From assembly GCA_963777625.1 (NCBI GenBank), contig CAVZRO010000003.1, positions 372,001 through 436,000 of the forward strand: DNA of 64,000 nucleotides, read 5' to 3'. The DNA comes from DATDIC01 sp963777625 (lineage in GTDB: Bacteria; Pseudomonadota; Alphaproteobacteria; Acetobacterales; Acetobacteraceae). A program made the translations under genes and the position numbers. The notes under the pieces were generated by a model. The model had not been told where the DNA came from. It made no database searches and worked only from the letters and a program-made list of their open reading frames with translations. This document shows, piece by piece, positions 7,222-18,828 of this stretch (position 1 is the stretch's first letter; each line of letters starts with the position of its first letter).

Positions 7222-8325
7222 ATGGACGAGATTGTCGGCCGGCCGCTTCGTGCCGTCGGCCTCCGCGGCGCCCTGCACAGCACCTTGCACCACGCGGTCC
7301 GTGCCCGCGCACCGCTGCGTCTCGGCCTGGCGGGCGGCGGCACCGACCTGCCCAGCTACGCGGAATCGCATGGCGGTGCAGTGCTGAACGCAACGATCGA
7401 TCGCTACGCCTTTGCGTCCATTCAGCCGCGCGACGATACGCGGCTGGTGTTCGATGCGTGCGATGTCGGGCAGGAGGAAAGCCACGTCGCCGCTGCAACA
7501 ATACCGAACTCCCGCCTGCTGCTGCACCGTGGCGTGTACGAACATATGGTGCGTGAATATAACGATAGCGTGCCGTTGCCCATCACCGTGACAACGGTGG
7601 TGGATGCCCCTATGGGTTCCGGCCTTGGTTCGTCGTCGGCGCTGGTGGTGGCGCTGATCGAGGCGTACTGCGCTTATCTGGATGTTCCGCTCGGCCGGTA
7701 TGAGGTCGCCCATCTTGCCCACCAGATCGAGCGGGTCGATCTGGGGCTTGCCGGCGGACAGCAAGATCAGTTCTCCGCCGCGTTCGGCGGCATCAACTTC
7801 ATCGAATTCCTGCAAGGCGGGCGCGTGATCGTCAATCCGCTGCGCTTTTCCCAGGCGGTGATCAACGAGCTGGAATCTTCGCTGGTGGTCTGCTTCTCGG
7901 GTCAGTCACGCATGTCCGACCACATCATCCGTCAGCAGTCTCAACGCCTGGACGCCGGCAGTACCGAGGCGCTGGAAGCGATGCACCAACTCAAGCAGGA
8001 CGCGTCGGACATGAAGCGGGCCGTGCTGCTCGGCGACATGCGGGGGTTTGCGGCAATCCTGGAACGCTCCTGGATGGCCAAGAAACGGACCTCGCCGGCC
8101 ATTTCCAATGCTCATATCGAGGATATGGAAATCCGCGCCCGCCGCAACGGGGCCATGGCTGCCAAGGTGTCCGGCGCCGGCGGGGGCGGCTTCATGATGT
8201 TCGTCGTTCCGACCGAGCGGCGGTATCGCCTGATCGCGGCGTTGAACGATGCCGGCGGCCAGGCGTATCCGGTGAAGCTGACGGAGCGCGGCAGCGAGGC
8301 GTGGGCTATTCCGGCACAGCATTGA
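7222..8325 (+). CDS. hddA: D-glycero-alpha-D-manno-heptose 7-phosphate kinase (GHMP kinase)
   Basis: A 367-residue GHMP kinase: N-terminal RAPLRLGLAGGGTDLPSY, ATP loop DAPMGSGLGSSSALVVALI, QDQFSAAFGG and the C-terminal motif KVSGAGGGGFMMFVV. The combination with gmhA and an HddC-GmhB protein identifies it as HddA, which phosphorylates C1 of heptose 7-phosphate in the GDP-heptose branch used for S-layer, capsule or O-antigen sugars. ATG 7222 is chosen since it follows the candidate promoter and the family begins near RAPLRLG. It overlaps the downstream glycosyltransferase frame. Confidence 0.87.
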   Translation: MDEIVGRPLRAVGLRGALHSTLHHAVRARAPLRLGLAGGGTDLPSYAESHGGAVLNATIDRYAFASIQPRDDTRLVFDACDVGQEESHVAAATIPNSRLLLHRGVYEHMVREYNDSVPLPITVTTVVDAPMGSGLGSSSALVVALIEAYCAYLDVPLGRYEVAHLAHQIERVDLGLAGGQQDQFSAAFGGINFIEFLQGGRVIVNPLRFSQAVINELESSLVVCFSGQSRMSDHIIRQQSQRLDAGSTEALEAMHQLKQDASDMKRAVLLGDMRGFAAILERSWMAKKRTSPAISNAHIEDMEIRARRNGAMAAKVSGAGGGGFMMFVVPTERRYRLIAALNDAGGQAYPVKLTERGSEAWAIPAQH

Positions 8326-9608
8326 CTCCCGACGATTCCACCGGCACGCAGCTTCCGGCCAGTCCCGCCGTGCGGGAGACGGAGCCGCGCGCCAGCGTCG
8401 CGCATGAGGGCCGGCGCAAGCTGATCTTCATCAGCCACCGCATCCCATATCCGCTGACCAAGGGAGAAAAGATCCGCGGCTACAATCTGATCACGCATTT
8501 CGCCAAATCGTATGATGTGTATCTGGGCTGCCTGATTGATGATGCGACCGACTGGGAGCATGTCGCGCATCTGCGCACGATCTGTACCGAGGTGGCGGCA
8601 TTCGGTATCGACAAGCGCCGGCAAAAGCTGAAGGCGCTGGCACATATCCGTCCGGGCCGGCCGCTGATGACGGATTACTACTTTCATCCGGGGCTGCGCG
8701 ACTGGGTCGACGCGACCATGGCGCGGGTGAATATGGACATCATCTATATTTACTCGGCGGCGATGGCGCCCTATGCGCTGCATCTCGATCGTCCGGGCAA
8801 GATACTGGATATGCAGGACATCAATTCCGAGAAGTGGGCGCTTTACGCGTGCCAGTCGCGCTGGCCGATGCGCGCGGTCTGGGCACGTGAGGCACGCACA
8901 CTGCTGGCCTATGAACGTCGGGCCGCGATGGCATGCGATGCGACGTTCTTCGTGACTGAGGCGGAGACGCGCCGGTTTGCCGAACTGGCGCCGGAAACCG
9001 CCGATCGCCTGACCTGGATCGAGATGGGCGTGGATCTGGAGCGGTTCTCGCCGTCGATCAGCTTTCCGTGCCCCTTTGTGGGCGATGGTCCGCATCTGGT
9101 GTTCACCGGCAACATGGACTACTGGCCGAATGCCGATGCGGTGATATGGTTTGCGGATCAGGTGCTGCCGCTGATCCGGCGCCGCCGGGCTGACGCCCAA
9201 TTTCATATCGTCGGCAACAATCCAGGACCGAACGTGCTGCGGCTGCGCCGGCTTCCAGGCGTGAACGTCACCGGTCGCGTGCCGGACGTGCGGCCGTACG
9301 TGGCGCATGCGGACGTGTCGGTCAGCCCGCTGCGGATGGCGCGCGGCGTGCAGAACAAGGTGCTGGAGGCGATGGCGATGGGCAAGCCGGTGGTCGCCTC
9401 CCCGCAGGCGTTCGAGGGCGTGCGTGCGGTGGCCGGACGCGATCTGCTGGTAGCGGATGGCGCGGAGGAAACCGCCCGGACAGTGCTGGACGTGGTGGAC
9501 GGACGCCATCCGACGCTGGGCGCGAGTGGGCGGCAGGCGGTGGAACGCGGGTACGCCTGGTCGGGCATATTGCAGAAGCTGGACTTGTATCTCAGTCGCG
9601 GCAGGTAG
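8301..9608 (+). CDS. TIGR03087-type (XrtA/PEP-CTERM-associated) family glycosyltransferase
   Basis: A GT4-fold glycosyltransferase of about 435 residues. GEKIRGYNLITHFAK near the N-terminus, DMQDINSEKWALYA, FTGNMDYWPNADAVIWF and MARGVQNKVLEAMAMGKPVV are the signature stretches of the glycosyltransferases found in XrtA exosortase/EPS loci. It presumably adds a sugar, possibly the heptose made by the neighbouring genes, to an exopolysaccharide. The start is uncertain: a GTG at 8301, or a TTG at 8322 overlapping the hddA stop (ATTGA). No exosortase or PEP-CTERM gene is present in the window. Confidence 0.8.
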   Translation: MGYSGTALTPDDSTGTQLPASPAVRETEPRASVAHEGRRKLIFISHRIPYPLTKGEKIRGYNLITHFAKSYDVYLGCLIDDATDWEHVAHLRTICTEVAAFGIDKRRQKLKALAHIRPGRPLMTDYYFHPGLRDWVDATMARVNMDIIYIYSAAMAPYALHLDRPGKILDMQDINSEKWALYACQSRWPMRAVWAREARTLLAYERRAAMACDATFFVTEAETRRFAELAPETADRLTWIEMGVDLERFSPSISFPCPFVGDGPHLVFTGNMDYWPNADAVIWFADQVLPLIRRRRADAQFHIVGNNPGPNVLRLRRLPGVNVTGRVPDVRPYVAHADVSVSPLRMARGVQNKVLEAMAMGKPVVASPQAFEGVRAVAGRDLLVADGAEETARTVLDVVDGRHPTLGASGRQAVERGYAWSGILQKLDLYLSRGR

Positions 9609-10147
9609 AGCGACTTCACCCAGGATGACCCGCTCCGCCGCATATTTCGCAAGTAATTTTGATCGGCCCAGATACTTACGCAGTTCCGGTCAGGCCGACA
9701 GTGCTCGCCGGCTGTGTGTAGCAGCGTAGAAAACCAGAGCGGCTAATTCCGGGCGCGCGAGTATCAGAGCTAATGCTCGCGGGTTTGGCTGTGGAGCGGC
9801 CGGCTTGCACGCGTCGGGGTAGTTCCCGCGACGTAAGAAGAATGACAAAGCGAGAGTGTCGGGAAATTGATTACAAGTGAGCCATGATGCTTGATCTATC
9901 GGGTTGGTTACGATAGGACTCGACGTCAACCGATACCGACCGTGTGGATGACGACTCTAGGTCCGTCATGCCCGCGAAAGCGCATTCAGGCGAGAGTCCA
10001 CGAAATTCCGAGGTTTGCCTGGATTTCCGCATCCGCGGGAATGACGAACGCGGGTCGCCCGTCAATGCGGTCTGATACGACACCCCTCGAATTATGCATC
10101 GGCACGAGCCGGAACCATCAATTCGTAAAGAACGAGGGAGGAGGCTG
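9609..10147. other. Intergenic region without a convincing gene
   Basis: About 540 bp between the glycosyltransferase and the Hint-domain gene. It contains the palindromic repeat at 9964-10046. GGGAGGAGG just before 10148 is the strong ribosome binding site of the Hint gene. No open frame here has recognisable similarity. Confidence 0.5.
9964..10046. repeat. Dispersed palindromic repeat, GTCATTCCCGCG family
   Basis: CGTCATGCCCGCG (9964-9976) and CGCGGGAATGACG (10034-10046) form an inverted repeat with 12 of 13 matching positions. It is the same family as the copies at 25578 and 38223, whose translated shadow reads FAGMT. Such elements are common between genes in Acetobacteraceae and rhizobia. 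Confidence 0.6.
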
Positions 10148-11620
10148 ATGGCGAACATTCAGTTGGCTCGGCGGATCTGGAAACTGGACCGACGATAATT
10201 GGTCGATCATTGGGCCATCCGCGACGATTTTTCCTGGCAGCGCCGATTCTGCAATCTTGGGCGGTGCTGGATCCTACACGGTTACCGTCGCGGGATTCGG
10301 AACTCAGGTGCACGATTTCACGCTAACTGACGCCAGCGCAGAACTGCAGCTTGCGACGGAGTTCTTTGTCGGCGGTTTGATGACTATCAATGCCGGGACA
10401 GTATCGATTGACGCTTCGATCATACTCGATGCGCCGACGCTGACCAACGATGGCATCATTTTGTCCGCTGGACTCGGTGCCAATTCCAGCCAAATAGCCG
10501 TGACATCCGGCTTTACCAACAATGGTACGATGACCGTCGATGGCGACCGTGTAAGCGTAGCCACGTTTACCAGCGCATTTGATAATGCTGGTACGATTGA
10601 GATCACGAATTTGGGATCATTGGGTATCACGACCGCCGATACCTTCGACAATTCCAACTTGTTCATGCTTTCCAGCGGGGCCACTCTCAGCCTGGGAGTT
10701 CCATCGGTGGCATCGCGTAGCGGTGACATCCAGTTCTCTGACGGCAGCGCGTCGGAACTCATCCTCGGCGGCTTGCTACCGACCGTCCCCACCACAGTCG
10801 AGGATTTTCAGCCTGGAAACATTATCGACCTGACGAATACGCTTACATTTGATGTGTCCGAAACTGCATCACTTACCGGCGACTCGATCGCGGTCTCTGA
10901 CCATGGGTCCATAGTTCTCACCATCCCGGTGGCGGGAATTCCCTCCACAAATTCGATCGATGTCAGCAACGATGGTGCGGGATGGGCGGAGCTTACCACC
11001 GCCCTGGCCTGCTTCGCGGCCGGCACGCACATCCGGACTATGAACGGAGACGTTCCAGTCGAGGCGCTGACCGTCGGGGAATGCGTCCCGGCGCATTTTG
11101 CCGGACCGACGGCGATCGAGTGGATAGGCCACCGCCGCATTGACTGCGGTCGTCATCCAAAATCGGCGGACGTATGGCCGGTCCGCATCGCGGCGGATGC
11201 GTTCGGGCCTGGCGAACCCTGCCGCGACCTCTGGCTCTCACCTGACCACGCTCTGTTCGTCAATGGCGTGCTTATCCCGGTCAAGTATCTGGTGAACGGC
11301 AGCACGATTGCGCAGATCCCGGTTGACGAGGTCGTCTATTATCATGTCGCGCTTGCGCGGCACGATGCAATCTTGGCAGAGGGTCTTGCGGCCGAGAGCT
11401 ATCTGGACGACGGCGACCGATCAGACTTCACGAATGGCGGCTGTGGTCCGGCTCCACCGGATTTTGCCCGCTCCGGCGACGTGAACACCCTGCTCTGGGA
11501 AGCACGAGGGTGTGCCCCGCTCGTGGTTACCGGCCCGGAGCTGACGGCGCTGAAACAGTTGCTGCGCGATCGGGAGGAGCTCGCGCTGCGAGCGATGCCG
11601 TCGGGCGATTATTTGTCCGG

Positions 11621-13685
<2,065 letters not shown>

Positions 13686-13702
<17 letters not shown>

Positions 13703-14567
13703 GCGGATCGAGCCAGTCGCGTAAACCGTCACCCACAAAGTTGAAGCCCATGACGACGGAGAGGATCGCCAGGCCGGGGAACGTCGCGACCCACCATTGC
13801 GACACCAGTTCACGGCCTTCTGAAACCATTGATCCCCATTCCGGCGTCGGCGGAACGACACCCAGGCCGAGGAACGACAGGCCGGCAAACACCAGGATTG
13901 CGTTGCCGAGGTCCAAGGTGACCAGGACTATCAACGGCCCGATGGCGTTGGGCACGATCTGCCGCAGCAGGATATGGGTTGGGCCGAACCCGACCGCCTG
14001 CGCCGCGGTGACATATTCCAGCGAACGCTGACCGATGACGAGGCTGCGCGCCAGGCGGGCGAATTTTGGCCACCAGACGACCAGCATGGCGATCATGGTG
14101 TTGCGCGTGCCGATACCGAGCGCGGCGGCAATCGCCATTGCCAGGATGATAGGCGGGAAACAGAACATCAGGTCGGTGGCGCGCATCAGGGCCTCTTCGG
14201 CAAAGCCGCGCATATAGGCGGCAACCGCGCCAAGCAGGGTGCCGAAGGTGCTTCCCACCAGAACGACCACGAAACCGACCGTCAGCGACGTGCGTGCCCC
14301 GTAGATGACTCGGGTCAACACGTCGCGCCCCAGCTCATCGGTGCCGAGCCAGTGTGCCGCGGACGGCGGTGCCAGCCGCCCCGCAACGTTCACGACGTTC
14401 GGTGGGTAGGGCGTGATCCAGGGCGCCAGGATGGCGGCCAGCATCCAGACGAGGATGACGACGCCGCCAGCAGCCGCGAGCCCGTAACGGCGGAGCCATC
14501 GACGCCGCCGGCTGGCAAGGGAGCTTTCGGCGGCGGCGCGGCGGAGCGCGACATCGACGCCGCTCAT
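13686..14567 (-). CDS. Peptide/nickel ABC transporter permease, DppC type
   Basis: A 293-residue inner-membrane permease with an N-terminal segment AAAGGVVILVWMLAAILAPWI, the DppC signature HWLGTDELGRDVLTRVIYGARTSL, and the EAA loop region EYVTAAQAVGFGPTHILLRQIVPN that docks on the ATPase. Several further membrane segments follow. The start overlaps the dppB-like stop (ATGA). It pairs with the frameshifted DppB-type permease upstream. Confidence 0.88.
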
Positions 14568-15578
14568 CGGCGCATGACCCGGGGATCGAGCAGCGCGTAC
14601 GAGATATCCACCAGCAGATTCACAATCACGTATACGACGGCCACGACGATGGTGATGCCCATGATCGCCGGAAAATCGAGGAAGACAGCGCTGCGGAATG
14701 TGTAGCGGCCAAGACCTGGCCAGGAGAATATCGTTTCAGTCAATACGGTGCCGGTGAGCAACTGCGCGTAAGCCAGTCCGCCTAGCGTGACGACCGGGAG
14801 CAAGGCGTTCGGGAGCGCGTGACCCACCGTGATGGCGTGGCGTCGCAGCCCCTTGGCGCGGGCGACGCGGATATAATCCTGCGATAGGGACTCCAGCATC
14901 GCAGCGCGGGTCGTGCGTGTGATCAGTCCCAGGGTCGCGGCGGCGAGCACGATTGAGGGCAGTACAAGGTGCCAGGCGGCGTCCCAGAACGTGTCCCACT
15001 GTCCGGCCAGCGGGGCGTCGATCAGCATGAACCCGGTGACCGTAGGCGGCGGGAACTGGTCCGCGCTGAGTTGGCCTGGCCCCGCAGCCCAGCCCAGCCA
15101 GCCGTAGAACACCGCCAGCATGATGAAGGCCAGCCAGAAGGTCGGCGCCGACACGCCGACCAGCGATACGGCGCGGGCAAGGTGATCGATCCATGAATCT
15201 CGACGCATGGCCGCAACGATCCCGAGCGGCAGACCGATCAGCAGCGATAACAGGAAGGCGACGGTTGAAAGTTCGACCGTGGCGGGTGCGTATTGCGCGA
15301 TATCGTCCAGCACCGGCCGCTGCGAAGAAATGGAGATACCCAGAGTCTCCGTGCAGCAGGCCGACCAGGAAGATCCAGTAGCGGTCCCACAATGGCAGGT
15401 CGAGCCCCCATTTGTGCCGATAGGCGGCCAGGATGACGGGGTTGTTGGCGGCAATATCGCCGAGCTGCGCCAGCACCGGATCGCCTGGTACCAGGTTGGC
15501 GATCAGGAAGATCACCAGCGTTGCCAGCAGCACCATAGCCGCGGCGACGACCAGACGGGAGGCGACATAACGCAGCAT
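14564..15578 (-). pseudogene. Peptide/nickel ABC transporter permease, DppB type, with one frameshift
   Basis: The start MLRYVASRLVVAAAMVLLATLVIFLIA and NLVPGDPV are typical of DppB. Near 15344 one inserted base switches the frame: the text reads LLHGD, then continues in the next frame as LGISISSQRPVLDDI through the conserved EAA loop (LSQDYIRVARAKGLRRHAI) to VMRR and a stop at 14564. Corrected, the protein would be of normal DppB length (about 337 residues). All other parts look under selection, so this is either a recent mutation or a sequencing error. Confidence 0.75.
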
Positions 15579-15653
15579 CCGTCCCGCTTGCCTCCCTGTT
15601 CGTCTCTTCCTGCCTTGGGGTTCACTATCGCCGATCGGGCGACCTTCAACAAC

Positions 15654-15681
15654 TTGTCTGAACGAAACCTCCAGCTATGAT
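15654..15681 (+). promoter_or_regulatory. Candidate promoter for the peptide-binding protein gene
   Basis: TTGTCT (15654-15659) and TATGAT (15676-15681) with a 16-nt spacer lie 34 nt before the GTG at 15715, in the divergent gap with the dppB-like gene. The -10 box matches 5 of 6 consensus positions. Confidence 0.5.
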
Positions 15682-15714
15682 GGTGTCAGTAGAAGAAAAC
15701 ACCGGGAGGATGAC

Positions 15715-17325
15715 GTGCGCGAGATCGGCTGGATCGGACGGCGAGATGTGATGCGGCTCCTTGGCGTCGGCGGAGCGGCGTTGGCGGCGGGGCTTCCGGA
15801 CAGGGTGCATGCAGCCGCCAGCAAGACGACGCTGGTGCTGGGTCTCGACATCAGCGATACAATTTCGCTGGATCCGGCGAGAGAGGCGCAATACACGCCG
15901 CCGATGACGGTCAACGCCGTCTACGACGCATTGATTACCATGTCGCCGGGCGATTATCTCAACGTGAAGCCCGCATTGGCGAGCGAATGGGCGCGCACGC
16001 CGGATGGCAAAGGCTGGCGCTTCACGCTGCGGCCGGGCGCGAAGTTCAACAGCGGCAACACTGTCACGGCTGACGATGTGAAGTGGACGCTCGATCGGGT
16101 GATCAACCTGAAGGACCAGCCGTCGCAGTACGTTGCCAATGTCGATCGTGTGGAGGTGCCGGACCCCGGGCACGTGGATGTCATCCTGAAGGATCCGACT
16201 CAGCCGCTGCTGACCGTGCTGTGCGGGCCGAATTTCGGCATCCTGGAACGCAAGGTGGTGGAGGCGCACGGCGGCACCGCCGCGGCCGATGCCAGCAGCA
16301 GCGACAAGGCCACCAACTGGCTGAACCAGAACTCCGCCGGGGCCGGCGCCTTCACGCTGGTCGGCTGGACCCGGAATGCGCAGATCCTGCTGACCCGCAA
16401 CCCGCATTACTGGCGCGGTCCAGCGCATTTCGAGCACGTGGTGATCCGCCACATGGGTGAAAGCGCGACACAGCTTCTGGCGGTGAAGCGCGGCGACATC
16501 GATGCGGCGTTCAATTTGATCCCCGAACAGATCGCCACCCTGAAGGGCAATCCGGATGTGCGGGTGGAAGGGCTGGAGAGCCTCGATTTCGTTTATATGG
16601 CGCTGACCTGCGAGCCGGCCTTCAGCAAGGCGCTGGCGGTGAAGGAAGCACGCCAGGCGGTCTGGTACGCGATCGATTATGACGGCATCATCAACGACCT
16701 GCTCGGCGGGCATGCCATTCGCTGTGCGAGCTTTATTCCCATCGGGCTCTACGGCTCCACGCGCGAGACCACGAAAGAGATCGGCTACCACCAGGATTTG
16801 GAGAAATCGAAACAGTTGCTGGCGAAGGCCGGTTTCCCGGACGGGTTCGAGTACAAACTGAGCTACGGCGACGCCGCGGTGTCCGGGCTTTCCTATGCGG
16901 TGCTGGGACAGAAGTTGCAATCGGATCTGGCGCGGGTCGGCATCAAGGTGGTGCTGGACCCGATGGACCAGGTGAACCTGCGCACACAGTACACCACCGG
17001 CAAATCCACCGCGGTGCTGACCTTCTGGAACCCGTCGGGTGTTGAGGAGGATGGCTGGACCTCAGCCACCGTGGAACGCGTGGCGAAACGGATCCACTGG
17101 ACCCCGCCAGCGGACATCAAGAAACTGGTGCTGGAGGGTGCCCAGGAGACCGATCCGCAGAAGCGGTCGGACATCTATCTGCAATATTCAAAGTTCATGA
17201 TCGACCAGGCCAACCTGATAATCCTGTTCCAGCCGATCTATCAGTTCGCGGTACGAAATGTGATCAAAAAATTCCCGCTGACCGCGGCGGGATGGGAGGT
17301 GCAGATGGACCAGGTGGAGGCATGA
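15715..17325 (+). CDS. Peptide/nickel ABC transporter substrate-binding protein (SBP family 5)
   Basis: A 536-residue periplasmic binding protein. The N-terminus IGWIGRRDVMRLLGVGGAALAAGL contains a twin-arginine-like RRDVMRL followed by a hydrophobic stretch and an Ala-X-Ala site, so Tat export is likely. The family-5 pattern is clear: LDPAREAQYT, LASEWARTPDGKGWRFTLRPGAKF, VTADDVKWTLDRV and NPHYWRGP. It delivers peptides or a similar ligand to the divergent DppB-DppC-DppDF system. A GTG start at 15715 is preferred since GGGAGGA precedes it. Confidence 0.88.
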   Translation: MREIGWIGRRDVMRLLGVGGAALAAGLPDRVHAAASKTTLVLGLDISDTISLDPAREAQYTPPMTVNAVYDALITMSPGDYLNVKPALASEWARTPDGKGWRFTLRPGAKFNSGNTVTADDVKWTLDRVINLKDQPSQYVANVDRVEVPDPGHVDVILKDPTQPLLTVLCGPNFGILERKVVEAHGGTAAADASSSDKATNWLNQNSAGAGAFTLVGWTRNAQILLTRNPHYWRGPAHFEHVVIRHMGESATQLLAVKRGDIDAAFNLIPEQIATLKGNPDVRVEGLESLDFVYMALTCEPAFSKALAVKEARQAVWYAIDYDGIINDLLGGHAIRCASFIPIGLYGSTRETTKEIGYHQDLEKSKQLLAKAGFPDGFEYKLSYGDAAVSGLSYAVLGQKLQSDLARVGIKVVLDPMDQVNLRTQYTTGKSTAVLTFWNPSGVEEDGWTSATVERVAKRIHWTPPADIKKLVLEGAQETDPQKRSDIYLQYSKFMIDQANLIILFQPIYQFAVRNVIKKFPLTAAGWEVQMDQVEA

Positions 17326-17332
17326 GACCGCG

Positions 17333-17508
17333 TTGATGCTGACCCTTTCCGTCACGGCCGGCCCCTTTCCGTCATGGCCGGCCCCTTTCCGTCGTGGCCG
17401 GGCTTGTCCCGGCCATCCACGACTTTGTCACCCACCGCGCCGCTCGTTCGCTTCACGTTACTCCGGGCAACACCGGCCGGATGAGTCATTCTCAATGCGG
17501 CCCGGTAT
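17333..17508. repeat. MITE-like dispersed repeat, copy 1
   Basis: This stretch shares most of its sequence with 34281-34433: the block TTGATGCTGACCCTTTCCGT, a GGCCGGGCTTGTCCCGGCCAT core and the end CAATGCGGCCCGGTAT (17493-17508). The CCCCTTTCCGTC unit is repeated three times here, so this copy is longer. The left terminal repeat is degenerate. The last base is also the first of the TAA (complement) that ends the ATPase gene. Confidence 0.65.
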
Positions 17509-18815
17509 TAATCCGCTTCCTCCAGGCTGAACTGTTCGGCTTCTTCGTCGTAGCTGAACAGTTCGGCATATCGACCCCAGGAGATCACCGTCCGCAGTGT
17601 GTCTTCGGCATACTCCGGCGACATGTGGTCCTCCAGTTCGTCGCGGAACCGCACGGCCGAGGCGCGGTGGTTCCACCTTTCGTCGAGGACCTGGCGGATC
17701 ATGTTGGCGAGCGGCACATAGGCGCGCAGCGCCTCGGCAAAGATCCGCTTGCGCGTCTCCGTATCGGCGGCAACGAAACGCCGGCCCGAGTCTGTCAGCG
17801 TTATGTCGCCTTCCGCAAGCTCGGCGAAGTGCAGCATCTGCAATGTCTCGCCGAGAGGAAACAAGTCATCCAGTTCCAACTGCAGCGGCCCGGCAAGCGC
17901 CGGCAAGTCGGCGCGGCCATTGTACGGCTCAGCAGCCAGCGTCTCCATAAGGCCGGACATCAGATTGGTGCCGACCCGATGCAACGGGGTGCTGATGCTG
18001 GCCGTGACAGCGGCCGTGACCCGCGGTCCCGGCAGGGAACGGCGGGTCATCAAGGCATAGATATCATCCACCATCTGCTGGAATGCAGGGTCATGGCGGT
18101 TGCGTGGATGCGCAAACGGCACCGCAAGCTCGTGCGCGATGCGGCCCGGATTGGCCGAAAACACCAGGATGCGGTCGGCCATCAGCACCGCCTCCTCGAT
18201 ATTGTGAGTTACCATCAGCACCGATTTCAGGGGCAACCGGCCTTCTGACCATAGGTCGATCAGATCCGTCCGCAGCGTCTCGGCAGTCAGCACGTCCAGC
18301 GCGCTGAACGGCTCGTCCATCAGGAGCAGGTCGGGATGCACCACCAGGGCGCGCGCCAGACCCACGCGCTGGCGCATGCCGCCCGACAGCTCTTTCGGAT
18401 AGGCACCTTCGAAACCGCCAAGTCCGATCAGGTCAATGGCCTGCTCGGCACGTTGCTCACGCTCGGCCCGCGGCAGCCCGCGCGCTTCCAGTCCCAGCTC
18501 CACATTCTCCTTGACGGTGAGCCAGGGAAACAGGGCGAAGCTCTGGAATACCATCGCGACGCCCTTTGCCGGGCCGTGGAGGGGGTTGCCATGCCACAGC
18601 ACCTCTCCTGCTGTCGGCCGGAGCAGTCCGGCAACGATCCGCAGCAGGGTGGATTTGCCGGACCCAGAGCGACCGAGCAGGGCAACGATCTCGCCTTCAA
18701 TCAGGCGAAGATTTACGCCGTCAAGCACGACCAAGTCCGCGCTGGCCTCCTTGTGATAGGCCTGCCGGCAGTCACGTACATCCAGCAGCGCGGTGCGGGT
18801 GGTGGCTGCATCCAC
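17508..18815 (-). CDS. NitT/TauT-type ABC transporter ATPase with AAA-associated C-terminal domain
   Basis: A 435-residue protein. Residues 1-265 are an ABC ATPase: Walker A GRSGSGKSTLL, FQSFALFPWLTV Q-loop, signature LSGGMRQR, Walker B LLLMDEPFSALD and the H-loop THNIEEA. Residues of about 290-430 form the AAA-associated C-terminal domain seen on nitrate/sulfonate/bicarbonate-type ATPases. It is cotranscribed after the fused permease at 18829 (13-nt gap). No binding-protein gene is nearby, so the ligand is not known. The stop codon sits at the edge of a MITE-like repeat. Confidence 0.85.
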   Translation of the reverse strand: MDAATTRTALLDVRDCRQAYHKEASADLVVLDGVNLRLIEGEIVALLGRSGSGKSTLLRIVAGLLRPTAGEVLWHGNPLHGPAKGVAMVFQSFALFPWLTVKENVELGLEARGLPRAEREQRAEQAIDLIGLGGFEGAYPKELSGGMRQRVGLARALVVHPDLLLMDEPFSALDVLTAETLRTDLIDLWSEGRLPLKSVLMVTHNIEEAVLMADRILVFSANPGRIAHELAVPFAHPRNRHDPAFQQMVDDIYALMTRRSLPGPRVTAAVTASISTPLHRVGTNLMSGLMETLAAEPYNGRADLPALAGPLQLELDDLFPLGETLQMLHFAELAEGDITLTDSGRRFVAADTETRKRIFAEALRAYVPLANMIRQVLDERWNHRASAVRFRDELEDHMSPEYAEDTLRTVISWGRYAELFSYDEEAEQFSLEEAD

Positions 18816-18828
18816 AGCTGGGCCCTCC

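Noticed and set aside
8112..9509. 465-codon minus frame opposite the glycosyltransferase
   Set aside because: Histidine/arginine-rich antisense frame without family pattern; the plus strand carries the conserved glycosyltransferase.
9690..9929. Small minus frame in the gap before the Hint gene
   Set aside because: No ribosome binding site, no conservation pattern; part of repeat-containing spacer.
15646..16920. 424-codon minus frame over the peptide-binding protein gene
   Set aside because: Antisense shadow; the plus strand has a Tat-like signal and family-5 motifs.
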